From contig NZ_KK211305.1 in NCBI RefSeq assembly GCF_000621565.1, positions 153,843-217,842 of the forward strand: a stretch of DNA of 64,000 bases, given 5' to 3'. A model generated the notes under the pieces. It was not told where the DNA came from, ran no database searches, and saw only the letters and a program-made list of their open reading frames with translations. Source of the stretch: Butyrivibrio sp. LB2008. GTDB taxonomy: Bacteria > Bacillota > Clostridia > Lachnospirales > Lachnospiraceae. The position numbers and the translations under genes were made by a program. Of this stretch, positions 19,053 to 28,997 are shown one piece after another. The first letter of the stretch is position 1. The number at the start of each line of letters is the position of its first letter.

Positions 19053-19814
19053 ATGTTTTCATTTGATGATTACAGAGAAATAATTCGTGCCATAAAGGCT
19101 ACGGGACGTTATGCCACTTACGAGGAAGCTCTTGAGAAAGACAGTTTTGTCATCATGAGACATGACGTTGAATATTCTGTTGAGAGAGCGCATGCTCTTG
19201 CTAAGGTTGAAGAGAGTATGGACTTTAGGTCTACATTCTTTTTTCAGTGGACAAACAATTCCTACAATATCCTTTCAAGAAAGAACAGGGATATTCTCTC
19301 AGATATGCATGAGAGGGGACAGCACATCGGTCTTCACTTTGCGCTTAACGGAATGACTGATATGAGAGTGATAAAAGAGAGAATCAAGCAGGAGATCGAT
19401 ATGCTCAGCAATATGCTCGGCTTCGAGATCAATTCTTTTTCCATACACAGACCGTCACCTGACGTTCTTGCGGAGAATATCAAGATTTCAGGAATTATCA
19501 ATGCATATCAGGATGATTTCTTTACATTCGATCCCAAGGCAACACCTGAGTCGGAGCTTGATGTAAAGTACCTTTCGGATGCCAACCATGTTTGGAGATA
19601 CGGTTATCCCGATGAAGAAACGATCAATAAATATGACAAGGTTCAGATCTTGACACATCCTTTTGCATGGACCAAGAAGGGATATGACAACCTTGAGAAC
19701 TACAAGACACTTGTAAACGAGAAATATGTCGAGCTTATCGATTCTATAGACAATGAGTGCAAGGACTTCGGTGCGCTTCGCGATAACTTCGAGAAACTAC
19801 CTGTGGAGCTGTAA
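19053..19814 (+). CDS. Polysaccharide-deacetylase-like protein (NodB-like fold)
   Basis: This is a soluble 253-residue protein. Segments IMRHDVEYSVERAH (Asp and His near the start), GQHIGLHFAL and FSIHRPSP match the order of metal-binding motifs in polysaccharide deacetylases often found in capsule loci. It has no signal peptide, so a cytoplasmic substrate is expected. It differs in sequence from the DUF2334-like gene at 13601, so the locus has two separate deacetylase types. ATG 19053 is preferred over GTG 19047 because AGGAGA (19038-19043) is correctly spaced for the ATG. Confidence 0.72.
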   Translation: MFSFDDYREIIRAIKATGRYATYEEALEKDSFVIMRHDVEYSVERAHALAKVEESMDFRSTFFFQWTNNSYNILSRKNRDILSDMHERGQHIGLHFALNGMTDMRVIKERIKQEIDMLSNMLGFEINSFSIHRPSPDVLAENIKISGIINAYQDDFFTFDPKATPESELDVKYLSDANHVWRYGYPDEETINKYDKVQILTHPFAWTKKGYDNLENYKTLVNEKYVELIDSIDNECKDFGALRDNFEKLPVEL

Positions 19815-19823
19815 ATATAAAGA

Positions 19824-21767
19824 ATGTGCGGAATTTGCGGATATATATCAAAAAAGAGAATAACTGAAGAACAGCTCAGGATCATGAATGATACCATGTA
19901 TCACAGAGGTCCTGATGACAGCGGTGTTGAGATTTATGCAGGAGCAGATGATTATGTCATAGGCTTTGCCCAGAGACGTCTTTCCATTATGGATCTGTCT
20001 CCTTTGGGCCACCAGCCTATGCACTCCGAGAACGGCAGGATATCTGTTGTTTATAACGGAGAGCTCTACAACTACCGTGAACTCAAGGAAGAACTTTCTG
20101 ACTATGAGTTTAAGTCAAATTGTGACACCGAGGCTTTGATCGCTGCCTACCTAAAGTGGGGAATAGACATGGTGGATCACATCCACGGCATGTTTGCGAT
20201 AGCAATATATGACAGAGAGACATCCGATGTTTATCTCATAAGAGACAGGATCGGCAAGAAGCCTCTTTTTTACTGGGTAGACGGAGAGAATCTTGTCTTT
20301 GCTTCGGAGCTTAAGCCTATTCTGAAGTGCCCCGGATTTAAGCCGGAGATTAGAAAGCAGGTTATTTCAAGATTCCTTCTTCAGCAGTATATTGCTGCAC
20401 CCGATTCAATTTTTACCGATGTGTACAAGCTTGAAGCGGGTTCATATATCAAGTTTAATGCAGGAAATATCACCAAGAAGAAGTATTGGGATATAAAAGA
20501 AGTTTACAAAGAGATGTCCCAAAATCCCGTAAGAAGCTATGCGGAAGCAAAGGAAGGACTTAAAGAGAGACTTAAAAAGTCAGTTGCTTCAAGAATGATA
20601 GCGGATGTTCCGCTCGGAACATTTTTATCGGGTGGATACGATTCATCTCTTGTGACTGCGATTGCACAGGAACATTCCGACAGACCTGTCAAAACATTCT
20701 GTATAGGTTTTGATGTTCCCAGATACAACGAGGCGGAGTATGCCAAGGAGATTGCAAAACACTTAGGTACGGACCACACAGAGCTCTATATCTCGGAAAA
20801 AGAGATGTTTGAGCTTGTGAGCAGTATTCCTCAGTACTATGATGAGCCTTTTGCGGACAACTCAGAGATTCCCACCATGCTTGTAAGTAAACTTGCAAAG
20901 CAGGATGTTACCGTAGCTCTTTCGGGTGACGGCGGAGATGAGTTTTTCTGCGGATATAATATATATGACAATGTGAGAATCGCACAGCTTTTGGATGTTC
21001 CCGGAGCAATGGTACATAAGCTTTCGGGTATCAAGAGCGGAGACGGAACTCTTCTTGATAAGATGCCTTTCAGAGTAAAGGTTGTCGCAAATAACAGAGA
21101 TCCCGAAACAAAGACACAGCTTGTTTCAGAAGGTTATATAAGAGCTGCACATGCCTTTATTTCAGGCAATGAAGAAATGGATATTCAAATGAGTGCGGCG
21201 CAGTATCTGGCAACGGATTACAATCTCGGAAGCAATCCACAGCCCGTGCTTTATCCTGTGGAGAGCCTCTACGGAGTAAACAACTTCCAGATAAGAAGAA
21301 TGCTCCTTGATATGGACACATATCTTCCGGAAGATATTCTTGTAAAGATGGACAGGGCGTCCATGAAATATTCGCTTGAAGCAAGGTGTCCTATAATGGA
21401 TACTGATGTTATGGAGTATTCATTCAGGATACCTCACAAATATAAGTACTTTAAGGGCGACAAAAAGCATATCCTTAAAGATATTGCTTATGACTATATA
21501 CCCAAGGAACTTTTGGAAAGGCCCAAGACCGGATTCGGTGTTCCGATGGATGAGTGGCTGCGCGGACCGTTGAGGGAACAGCTTCTTGACTACAGCAGCA
21601 CCTCGTTCCTCAGCAGACAGGATATTTTTGATGTAAACTATGTTTCAAAGTTCATCAATGATTATGTTGTAAAGGGAGACGGAGGACCTGCAACAGGAGC
21701 CAACTACAGCAAGGTTGCGTGGGCGTTCTACATATTCCAACAGTGGTACAACTATCACATGATTTGA
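19824..21767 (+). CDS. asnB: Asparagine-synthase-like glutamine amidotransferase (first copy)
   Basis: The 647-residue enzyme begins MCGICGYI, so Cys2 is available as the glutaminase nucleophile. RGPDDSG and YNGELYNYRELKEEL are glutaminase-domain motifs. The synthetase domain has the ATP pyrophosphate loop LSGGYDSS and GDGGDEFFCGY. Both active sites look intact. In glycan loci such proteins often amidate a uronic acid or another sugar carboxylate rather than aspartate, and the TviB-like enzyme upstream would supply a uronic acid. The carrier protein follows 15 bases later, so an acyl-carrier-bound acid is another possible substrate. Both are inference. Confidence 0.88.
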   Translation: MCGICGYISKKRITEEQLRIMNDTMYHRGPDDSGVEIYAGADDYVIGFAQRRLSIMDLSPLGHQPMHSENGRISVVYNGELYNYRELKEELSDYEFKSNCDTEALIAAYLKWGIDMVDHIHGMFAIAIYDRETSDVYLIRDRIGKKPLFYWVDGENLVFASELKPILKCPGFKPEIRKQVISRFLLQQYIAAPDSIFTDVYKLEAGSYIKFNAGNITKKKYWDIKEVYKEMSQNPVRSYAEAKEGLKERLKKSVASRMIADVPLGTFLSGGYDSSLVTAIAQEHSDRPVKTFCIGFDVPRYNEAEYAKEIAKHLGTDHTELYISEKEMFELVSSIPQYYDEPFADNSEIPTMLVSKLAKQDVTVALSGDGGDEFFCGYNIYDNVRIAQLLDVPGAMVHKLSGIKSGDGTLLDKMPFRVKVVANNRDPETKTQLVSEGYIRAAHAFISGNEEMDIQMSAAQYLATDYNLGSNPQPVLYPVESLYGVNNFQIRRMLLDMDTYLPEDILVKMDRASMKYSLEARCPIMDTDVMEYSFRIPHKYKYFKGDKKHILKDIAYDYIPKELLERPKTGFGVPMDEWLRGPLREQLLDYSSTSFLSRQDIFDVNYVSKFINDYVVKGDGGPATGANYSKVAWAFYIFQQWYNYHMI

Positions 21768-21782
21768 TAAAAGGAGATACAA

Positions 21783-22028
21783 ATGACAAGAGAAGCAGTT
21801 TTTGAGAAATTAAATGAAGTGTTCAGAGATGTTTTTGAAGATGACGAGATCACAGTTGAGGATTCTACAACAGCAGCAGATGTTGACGGTTGGGATTCAC
21901 TTGAGCACATCAATCTTATAAATGCCATTGAGCAGGAGTTCGATATCAAATTCAACATGGGACAGATCGTGTCCATGAAGAATGTCGGAGAAATGGCAGA
22001 CATTATCATCAGCAAATTACAGGGATAA
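21783..22028 (+). CDS. Acyl carrier protein
   Basis: This small acidic protein (81 residues) has the four-helix carrier shape and the phosphopantetheine attachment motif DGWDSLEHI, with Ser39 as the modified residue. Length and acidity fit both fatty-acid type carriers and DltC-like carriers. It lies between an amidotransferase gene and a VOC protein, two genes before an FkbH-like protein that is known in other pathways to load glycerate onto a carrier. AAGGAG precedes the start. It probably carries a short acyl group for glycan modification; no fatty-acid synthesis genes are nearby. Confidence 0.92.
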   Translation: MTREAVFEKLNEVFRDVFEDDEITVEDSTTAADVDGWDSLEHINLINAIEQEFDIKFNMGQIVSMKNVGEMADIIISKLQG

Positions 22029-22032
22029 TAAG

Positions 22033-22422
22033 ATGAAAATACATCATATAGGCTACCTTGCCAAAAGCATAGACAAGACGGAAAAGAAATTTTTTGAACT
22101 TGGCTATGAAGTTGAACATGCCACCAAGTACGATGAGATAAGGGATATTAAGATTGAGTTTCTGAAAAACGGAGATTACAGAGTTGAGCTCATTGAGCCC
22201 ATGGGTGAGAATTCCCCGATGTATCCGCTTTTGAAGCGCTTTAAGAATACCCCTTATCATTTTTGCTATGAAGTGGATGATATGGATAAGGCTGTAAAAG
22301 ACCTTGAGAGCAAACACTACACTGTCATACATGAGCCGCAGATCGCGCCGTGTATAGACGGCAAAAAGGTCGCATTTTTAAATAATATCAGTATGGGGAT
22401 AATCGAACTTGTCGAATTCTGA
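22033..22422 (+). CDS. VOC (glyoxalase-fold) protein
   Basis: This is a short protein of 129 residues with two beta-alpha-beta-beta-beta units. The start MKIHHIGYLAKSIDKTEKKF and the middle HFCYEVDDMDKAVKDL resemble methylmalonyl-CoA epimerase-like VOC proteins, with His and Glu residues placed for a metal (HHIGY, HFCYEVDD, IIELVEF). It starts four bases after the carrier-protein stop. Such small VOC proteins can act as epimerases or dehydratases on a thioester or sugar acid; a job on the carrier-bound group is inferred from position only. ATG 22033 is preferred. Confidence 0.75.
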   Translation: MKIHHIGYLAKSIDKTEKKFFELGYEVEHATKYDEIRDIKIEFLKNGDYRVELIEPMGENSPMYPLLKRFKNTPYHFCYEVDDMDKAVKDLESKHYTVIHEPQIAPCIDGKKVAFLNNISMGIIELVEF

Positions 22423-23620
22423 GAATAAAAAGCATATTGCCATGTATATAGGCTCGCTTGAGAAGGGCGGAGCCGAGAGAGTTATGTCCAATCTTGCGGA
22501 TTATTTTTTTGAGCAGGGGTACAAGGTTACTCTCGTTACCACTTACCTGGCGGCAAATGAATACGAAGTAAAACATGCAGCATGGAAGCGTGTTCCCGCG
22601 GGGGCACCAAACGCTGTTCATGTCGCAGATCTTGATGAGAACCCTGTGTGGGTTGATCTTGAAGGCGGCGAAAAGGGCGGCATCAGAAGAGTCTTTTCCG
22701 CACTTCTGAAAGAAGAACAGGCGGGAAGAGTAGCCAATCTCAAGAACAGATATGAAAAGCTTAGGAATATCTGGAAGGAACTCAAGCCCGACCTGGTACT
22801 GAGCTTTCTTGGCAAAAATAATATAATGGCACTTTCTACCGCAACGCGTGAAGGAATCAAGGTTGTGGTATCCGTGCGTGCGGACCCCGATATGGAATAC
22901 GGTACTGTGGGACTTAAGTCGGCTATGCTTGCGACTTTTGGAAAAGCGGCGGGTGTTGTCGTGCAGTCTAAGGGCGCAAGGGCCAAATTCCCCAAGTATA
23001 TTCAAAAGAAATGTATTATCCTTCCGAATTCCATTAACCCCTCTTTTATCAGAAAGCGCTATATAGGCGATCGCGAGAAGAGGATCGTTATGGTCGCAAG
23101 GATCAACAGTAACAAGAACCAGGAAATGGTCATGCGTGCATTTAAGGATGCGGCGGGAGAAGCATTTCCGGATTACTCGCTTGTTTTTTACGGAGACGGT
23201 CCCGACAGCATTAAGCTGCAGAGGCTTGCTTCGGAACTTGGAATAAGAAAAAGAGTTGAATTTAAGGGCAATGTGAGCAATGTGGCAGAACATATTGAAA
23301 AAGCAGCGCTCTTTATTCTTGCATCCAATCATGAAGGAATGCCGAACTCGCTTATTGAGGCGATGTCATTGGGACTTCCCTGCATCTCGACGGACTGTCC
23401 GTGCGGAGGACCGAGAGACTTAATTCAGGACGGCGTAAACGGTCTGCTTGTTCCCGTCGGTGATAAGGATGCGATGGCACGCGCCATTACTAAGGTGCTT
23501 TCAGATAAGGAATTTTCTGAAAAGCTCGGCGCAGAAGCTACTAAGATACAGGAAATTTGCAGTCCCGACGTTACCAATTCGAAGTGGAAAAAGTACTTTG
23601 ACAGGATAATGGAAGGATAA
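22409..23620 (+). CDS. Glycosyltransferase family 4
   Basis: A GT-B enzyme with MYIGSLEKGGAERVMSNLADY at the start and ASNHEGMPNSLIEAMSLGLPC followed by DCPCGGPRDLI at the donor site. The TTG at 22409 overlaps the VOC stop by 14 bases and has GGGGA about ten bases before it; ATG 22442 is a shorter alternative that would cut into the first strand, so TTG is preferred. It is closest to 17936 in this window. The overlap places it in the same translational group as the carrier protein, although it is an ordinary transferase. Confidence 0.85.
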   Translation: MSNSENKKHIAMYIGSLEKGGAERVMSNLADYFFEQGYKVTLVTTYLAANEYEVKHAAWKRVPAGAPNAVHVADLDENPVWVDLEGGEKGGIRRVFSALLKEEQAGRVANLKNRYEKLRNIWKELKPDLVLSFLGKNNIMALSTATREGIKVVVSVRADPDMEYGTVGLKSAMLATFGKAAGVVVQSKGARAKFPKYIQKKCIILPNSINPSFIRKRYIGDREKRIVMVARINSNKNQEMVMRAFKDAAGEAFPDYSLVFYGDGPDSIKLQRLASELGIRKRVEFKGNVSNVAEHIEKAALFILASNHEGMPNSLIEAMSLGLPCISTDCPCGGPRDLIQDGVNGLLVPVGDKDAMARAITKVLSDKEFSEKLGAEATKIQEICSPDVTNSKWKKYFDRIMEG

Positions 23621-23637
23621 TAGAGGAATAAGTTTTA

Positions 23638-25431
23638 ATGATGAAAGAACTGGAATATCCGTTTGACAACAGTTACATAATGAAAAAGTCCAAGTCAATA
23701 AAGAAGGCTCTTCTTGCCGACGGCTCGGACAGGATAAAGAAAAAGATAGCGGTGCTTGGAGGTTCCACAACTCACGATATTATAAGGATTCTGGAGCTCT
23801 TTTTGCTTAACTATGATATAGAGCCTGTTTTCTATGAATCTGAGTACGGACAGTACTGGCAGGACGCTATGTTTCCTTCGGATGAGTTAAAAGAGTTTGC
23901 GCCTGACATTATCTTTATCCACACAAGTAACAGGAATATAACGGACTATCCCACAATGGATGACAGCGAGGCTGCGGTGCAGGATAAGCTAGACGGAATG
24001 TTTAAGCATTTTGAGACGATGTGGCACAATCTGCATGAACTTTATCATTGCCCGATCATCCAGAATAATTTCGAGGCGCCTTTTTACAGGCTTATGGGAA
24101 ACAGGGACGGATATGACATTCACGGAAAGCTTTCGTTCATAAACAGACTGAATCTCATGTTTGCCGAATATGCAAGAAAGGCTTCGGGAGACGAAGGAAG
24201 CTTTTTTATAAATGATATAAATTATCTTTCGACTTGCTACGGTCTTGATGCGTGGTCAGATCCTCTTGCATGGCATATGTACAAGTATGCGCTTTGTATT
24301 CAGGCTATACCTACGCTGAGCTTTAATGTGGCAAATATAATCAAGTCAATTTACGGAAAGAACAAGAAGGGACTTGTTCTTGACCTCGACAATACACTGT
24401 GGGGCGGCGTTGTCGGTGACGACGGCCCTGACGGAATCGAGATAGGACAGGAGACCAATTTAGGTCAGGTATATCTTGAGTTCCAGAATTATATCAAGGC
24501 TCAGAAGGAGCTCGGCATCGTACTTGCGGTTGATTCGAAGAACGATGAAGAGAATGCGCTTGCGGGACTTAATCATCCCGACGGAGCGCTTAAGCCCGAT
24601 GACTTTGTATTTATAAAGGCAAACTGGGAGCCAAAGAGTGAGAATATGAAGGCAATTGCTTCAGAGCTCAATGTGCTTCCGGAATCACTTGTTTTTGTGG
24701 ACGACAATCCGGCTGAGAGAGCAATTGTTACGGGACAGATCCCGAAGGTGAACGCACCTGAGATCGATACGCCCGAGCACTATATAAGGATTCTCGATCA
24801 CTCGGGATTTTTTGAGACAACATCCATTTCTGAGGATGACAGGAAAAGAAATGAGATGTACATGGCAAACAGGAAGAGGACAGAGCTTCAGGAGAGCTTT
24901 AAGGATTACAGCGAGTACCTTAAGTCTCTTGAGATGAAGGCTGTCATAGCTCCTTTTGAAAAGATGTACATTCCAAGGATCGCGCAGCTTACAAACAAGA
25001 GCAATCAGTTTAATCTTACAACAAAGAGATATACTCCCGATGATATTGAGAAGACCGCAAATGACAGCAGTAACATCACTCTTTACGGTCGTCTTGAGGA
25101 TAAATTCGGGGATAACGGAATAGTTTCGCTTGTAATAGGCAAGCAGGATGGCGAAGAGCTTCATATTGACTTGTGGCTTATGAGCTGCAGAGTGTTGAAG
25201 AGAGATATGGAATTTGCCATGATGGATATGCTTGCAAAGAAAGCAAGTGAAAGAGGTATTAAGACTGTTTACGGATATTATTACCCAACAGCCAAGAACA
25301 AGATGGTCAAGGACTTCTACTCACTTCAGGGATTTGAGCTTGTGAAGGAAGATGAAGAGGGTAATAAGACTTATAAGCTTGACCTTACGGGATATACAAA
25401 TAAAAACAACGTTATAGACGTGGAAGATTGA
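23638..25431 (+). CDS. FkbH-like HAD-IIIC protein, probable glyceryl-carrier loading enzyme
   Basis: The 597-residue protein has an N-terminal SGNH-like part (VLGGSTTHDIIRILELFL), a central HAD domain with LVLDLDNTLWGGVVGDDGP (Asp about 249 and 251) and VFVDDNPAERAIV, and a C-terminal GNAT-like part (QLTNKSNQFNLTTKRY). This is the layout of FkbH proteins, which take 1,3-bisphosphoglycerate and place a glyceryl group on a carrier protein in polyketide pathways. A carrier gene lies at 21783. Here there is no polyketide synthase, so the glyceryl or a derived three-carbon acyl group is probably used on a sugar. The final acceptor is inference. Confidence 0.85.
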   Translation: MMKELEYPFDNSYIMKKSKSIKKALLADGSDRIKKKIAVLGGSTTHDIIRILELFLLNYDIEPVFYESEYGQYWQDAMFPSDELKEFAPDIIFIHTSNRNITDYPTMDDSEAAVQDKLDGMFKHFETMWHNLHELYHCPIIQNNFEAPFYRLMGNRDGYDIHGKLSFINRLNLMFAEYARKASGDEGSFFINDINYLSTCYGLDAWSDPLAWHMYKYALCIQAIPTLSFNVANIIKSIYGKNKKGLVLDLDNTLWGGVVGDDGPDGIEIGQETNLGQVYLEFQNYIKAQKELGIVLAVDSKNDEENALAGLNHPDGALKPDDFVFIKANWEPKSENMKAIASELNVLPESLVFVDDNPAERAIVTGQIPKVNAPEIDTPEHYIRILDHSGFFETTSISEDDRKRNEMYMANRKRTELQESFKDYSEYLKSLEMKAVIAPFEKMYIPRIAQLTNKSNQFNLTTKRYTPDDIEKTANDSSNITLYGRLEDKFGDNGIVSLVIGKQDGEELHIDLWLMSCRVLKRDMEFAMMDMLAKKASERGIKTVYGYYYPTAKNKMVKDFYSLQGFELVKEDEEGNKTYKLDLTGYTNKNNVIDVED

Positions 25432-25491
25432 TGAGGTTTTAAGCTGATGTGGTATCAGCGGAAAGCTTTATCAGACATCGATGGAGACATT

Positions 25492-27381
25492 ATGTGTGGA
25501 ATAGCAGGACTTATCGGGTTTAAAGGTGACCTTAAGGGAAACATCGGAAAGATGAATGACAGGATGCTTCACAGAGGCCCCGACGACGAAGGAATCTATA
25601 TAAGTGAGAATGGAAAAGTGGCGCTTGGGCACAGGCGCCTTTCTATTGTGGACTTATCAAAAAAAGGTGCCCAGCCCATGATGTCTCATTCGGGAAGAAA
25701 AGTTATCGCCTACAACGGCGAGATATACAATGCATCCGTGGTAAAAGATAAGCTTATCGCGGAGGGAAAAGTTACAGAATTTAACGGCACTTCAGACACA
25801 GAGATCCTTATAGAGGCAATTGATGCCTATGGCATGGAAGAGACTTTGACCATGTGCAAGGGAATGTTTGGAATTGCCGTTTATGATATGGACAAAAACA
25901 CCGTTACCTTTGCGCGTGACAGAGTCGGAGAAAAGCCTTTGTACTACGGAAACGTTGGCGGAGCATTTGCATTTGCATCGGATATCGGATGCCTTCGCGT
26001 GATAGACGGCTTTGATAATGAGATAAACACAGAGGTTCTTGATATCTATTTTACAGAAGGATATATTCCCGCGCCCTATACGATTTACAAGGACATTTAT
26101 AAGCTTGAAGCGGGAAGTATCATGACAGTAAATGTCGACGATCTTTCTTCCGAGACAAAGAGCTATTTCTCTATGACAGAGACTGCCGTAAAGGGGCAGA
26201 GTAATCTTTTCAAGGGAAGTAAAGAAGAAGCGGCTGAAGAACTTGAAAGACTCCTTAAAGAGTCTATAAAAGGACAGATGGTTGCCGATGTTCCGCTTGG
26301 AGCTTTTTTGTCAGCGGGAATAGACAGCAGTACGATCGTTGCACTTATGCAGTCGGTTGCGCCCGGCAAGGTAAGAACATTTACCGTCGGAATGGAAGAT
26401 AAGAAGTTCAACGAAGCCGAGCAGGCAGGCGAGATAGCAAGGCACCTGGGAACAATTCATACCGAGGAATATATAACCGAGAAGGATGCCAAAGAAGTGA
26501 TACCGCAGCTTTCATTTATGTTCGGTGAGCCTTTTGCGGATTCTTCACAGATTCCGACATATCTTGTTAGCAAGATGACAAGAAAACATGTTACCGTATC
26601 GCTTTCCGGCGACGGCGGAGATGAGCTTTTTGCCGGATACAGATCCTATGAATCGGTTGAGAGAGTGTGGGGGAAAGTTGGAAAGCTCCCGTACTTCATC
26701 AGAAAACCCGCATCAGTTCTTATGCTTAACAGCCCTTATTCAAAGAGCGAAGCCGGGATGGCCAAGTCTATGTACATGGGAGCCAAAGGCCCAGGAGATG
26801 TTCACAGGCTGGAGCATGAGGGTGATCCTATTGTAAAAAAGATCGCACTTAAGAACGGAGCAAAATCTCTTTCATACAAATATACCGAGATGGATACGAA
26901 TCTTCTTGCAGATCCGTGTCACAATGCGATGCTCATGGATATGCTTGTTTATCATCCTGATGACATTCTTGTCAAAGTCGACAGGACGGCAATGGCGGTT
27001 TCTCTTGAAACCAGAGTGCCGATGCTGGACAGAGATATACTTGAATTTGCGTGGAGCCTTCCTAGGAACTACTTGAGGGAAGGGAATGTCGGCAAGCAGG
27101 TCCTTCGAAACGTGCTCTATAAGTACGTTCCCAAGGAGATGGTCAACAGGCCGAAAAAAGGTTTTTCGATTCCGATAGACAAATGGCTTCTTGATGATAA
27201 AATAAGGCAGTGGGCAGAAGCTCTTCTTGATAAAAATAAGATAAGGCAGCAGGGTATACTTGACCCCGATGTTGTCGAGAAGATCTGGACCGATTTTACA
27301 CAGCGCGGAATTTACAGGATACAGATATGGTATATCCTTATGTTCCAGCAGTGGTATGAGAAAGAGTATATGATCAAGTAA
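25492..27381 (+). CDS. asnB: Asparagine-synthase-like glutamine amidotransferase (second copy)
   Basis: The second amidotransferase in this locus has 629 residues. It begins MCGIAGLIGFKGD, so the catalytic Cys2 fixes the start at ATG 25492 and rules out the in-frame ATG at 25447; GGAGA lies just before it. The glutaminase motifs RGPDDEGIY and YNGEIYNASVV are present, as are the synthetase loops LSAGIDSST and GDGGDELFAGYR. It shares the fold but only part of its sequence with the copy at 19824, so they are old paralogues that may amidate different acids. It lies between the FkbH-like gene and the MBOAT gene. Confidence 0.88.
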   Translation: MCGIAGLIGFKGDLKGNIGKMNDRMLHRGPDDEGIYISENGKVALGHRRLSIVDLSKKGAQPMMSHSGRKVIAYNGEIYNASVVKDKLIAEGKVTEFNGTSDTEILIEAIDAYGMEETLTMCKGMFGIAVYDMDKNTVTFARDRVGEKPLYYGNVGGAFAFASDIGCLRVIDGFDNEINTEVLDIYFTEGYIPAPYTIYKDIYKLEAGSIMTVNVDDLSSETKSYFSMTETAVKGQSNLFKGSKEEAAEELERLLKESIKGQMVADVPLGAFLSAGIDSSTIVALMQSVAPGKVRTFTVGMEDKKFNEAEQAGEIARHLGTIHTEEYITEKDAKEVIPQLSFMFGEPFADSSQIPTYLVSKMTRKHVTVSLSGDGGDELFAGYRSYESVERVWGKVGKLPYFIRKPASVLMLNSPYSKSEAGMAKSMYMGAKGPGDVHRLEHEGDPIVKKIALKNGAKSLSYKYTEMDTNLLADPCHNAMLMDMLVYHPDDILVKVDRTAMAVSLETRVPMLDRDILEFAWSLPRNYLREGNVGKQVLRNVLYKYVPKEMVNRPKKGFSIPIDKWLLDDKIRQWAEALLDKNKIRQQGILDPDVVEKIWTDFTQRGIYRIQIWYILMFQQWYEKEYMIK

Positions 27382-27443
27382 TATATATTTAGTGGCAGGC
27401 GCCTGTTTTATAATAAGGGTGCGTGTTATATGAAAGATTTTTT

Positions 27444-28997
27444 ATGGGTATAACTTCGTTTTATTTTCTGTGCTTTTTTGCACTTGTGTTAATTGCATAT
27501 TATACGATTCCTCTTTTGTTCAAAAAAAGAGGTCAGTGGGTGGTGCTTTTATTTGCGAGCATCATCTTCTATTTGTTTTCCGTAAATGGAAACTATGTGC
27601 AGATTGTCTTTCCGCTTGCAGCCTCGTTTACGACATGGGTGCTTTTAAAGCTTTTGGAATGCACAGAAGAAAAAGAGCTTTTAAAAAGAAGGCTGATACT
27701 TGCGGCGGAGCTTGTTGTTCTTCTTGGAATACTTATCGTGTTTAAGTTCTATAAGTTCATAACAGGGGGCGGTATTACACCTCCTACGGGGCTTTCATTC
27801 TATACATTTATTCTTTTGGGATACTTCATTGAAGTTTATAACGGCATCGGAGTAAGAAGGGACAGCCTTCTTGAGACAACTCTCATCGGTATGTTCTTTC
27901 CGCTTGTGGTTCAGGGACCTATTATAAAAACCCGCGAACACAGTGGACAGTTGTTTGAATATCACAAAGCGGATTTTAAGAATCTTACATTCGGAGCGCA
28001 GAGAATGCTCTGGGGCTTCTTTAAGATGCTTGTTATATCGCAGAGACTTCGCACTATAGTTGATGAGATTTATGCCGTTGATGCAGAGTACACGGGAGCA
28101 TATATCTGGCTGGGTACTGTGTGTTTTGCGTTTGAATTATATACGAATTTTTCGGGTGGAATAGATATTGTGATCGGTTTGTCCGAGATGCTTGGAATCA
28201 TTCTTCCCGAGAACTTTACGACGCCTTTCTTTGCTAAGAACATAAGCGAGTATTGGAGAAGATGGCATGCTACGCTCGGAATCTGGATGAAGGACAATGT
28301 CTTTTATCCGCTTCTTAGAACCAAGATGATAATGGGGCTTGGAAAGAAGCTTAAGAAAGTCTGTGGTAAAAAGAAAGGTAAGCAGCTCACTACTTATGTT
28401 GCAATGTTCATCTTATGGTTTTCTGTAGGTTTATGGCACGGAGGAGAGGCAACTTTTGTTATCGGTTCAGGTCTTTTGCACTGGGCATATATCGTGCTCG
28501 GAGAAGTGACACTTCCGTTCTTTACATGGATTTTTGAAAAGAAGATGCACATCAATCTGCAGAGTAAATTTGCAAACGGATTCAGGGTTGTGAGAACATT
28601 TTTCTTTGTATGCATCGGAGATCTGTTCTTTAGATCAAAGAGTATTCCGCATGCGCTTGGATTGCTTAAAAGAAGCGTGAGTGCGTTTAATCCGCAGATC
28701 TTTATTGACGGTAGCTTGTTGAATCTCGGACTTAGTATTTACGAGTGGGGAGTGCTTCTTGTATCACTTGCGGTGCTCATTACGGTTTCAACTATTCAGT
28801 ACAGAATGGAGCTATCGCGTGACGGTAAGATTACAGGCAGCAGATTTGAAGGATATTCAAACTTAAGGGAGTATATTGCGTCCAAGAAGCTTGTGATCAG
28901 ATGGCTTGTATATTTTGCACTGTTTTTCACAGTACTTTTACTTGCCGAGTACGGACCGGGATTTAATCCTGCGGATTCGATATATGATGATTTTTAA
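27444..28997 (+). CDS. MBOAT family O-acyltransferase (AlgI/DltB-like)
   Basis: This is a multi-pass membrane protein of about 517 residues. TPPTGLSFYTFILLGYFIEVY, EYWRRWHATLGIWMKD and LWFSVGLWHGGEATFV are the conserved parts of membrane-bound O-acyltransferases; the invariant His is in LWHGG (about residue 332). Family members such as AlgI, PatA and DltB move an acyl group across the membrane to an external glycan, the last taking it from a carrier protein. The SGNH-like gene that follows is the usual partner. ATG 27444 gives the normal MGITSFYFL start; GTG 27423 is possible. Confidence 0.9.
   Translation: MGITSFYFLCFFALVLIAYYTIPLLFKKRGQWVVLLFASIIFYLFSVNGNYVQIVFPLAASFTTWVLLKLLECTEEKELLKRRLILAAELVVLLGILIVFKFYKFITGGGITPPTGLSFYTFILLGYFIEVYNGIGVRRDSLLETTLIGMFFPLVVQGPIIKTREHSGQLFEYHKADFKNLTFGAQRMLWGFFKMLVISQRLRTIVDEIYAVDAEYTGAYIWLGTVCFAFELYTNFSGGIDIVIGLSEMLGIILPENFTTPFFAKNISEYWRRWHATLGIWMKDNVFYPLLRTKMIMGLGKKLKKVCGKKKGKQLTTYVAMFILWFSVGLWHGGEATFVIGSGLLHWAYIVLGEVTLPFFTWIFEKKMHINLQSKFANGFRVVRTFFFVCIGDLFFRSKSIPHALGLLKRSVSAFNPQIFIDGSLLNLGLSIYEWGVLLVSLAVLITVSTIQYRMELSRDGKITGSRFEGYSNLREYIASKKLVIRWLVYFALFFTVLLLAEYGPGFNPADSIYDDF

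Noticed and set aside
22388..23332. 314-residue - strand reading frame opposite a GT4 gene
   Set aside because: Composition is Cys/Phe/His-rich, as in antisense of coding sequence; the + strand GT4 motifs are clear.
25447..25491. In-frame ATG giving 15 more residues on the second amidotransferase
   Set aside because: The catalytic Cys must follow Met1; ATG 25492 gives MCGIAG and has its own ribosome site.
27396..27405. CAGGCGCCTG palindrome before the MBOAT gene
   Set aside because: Ten bases are too short to separate from chance, and no stem with loop or T-run is formed.
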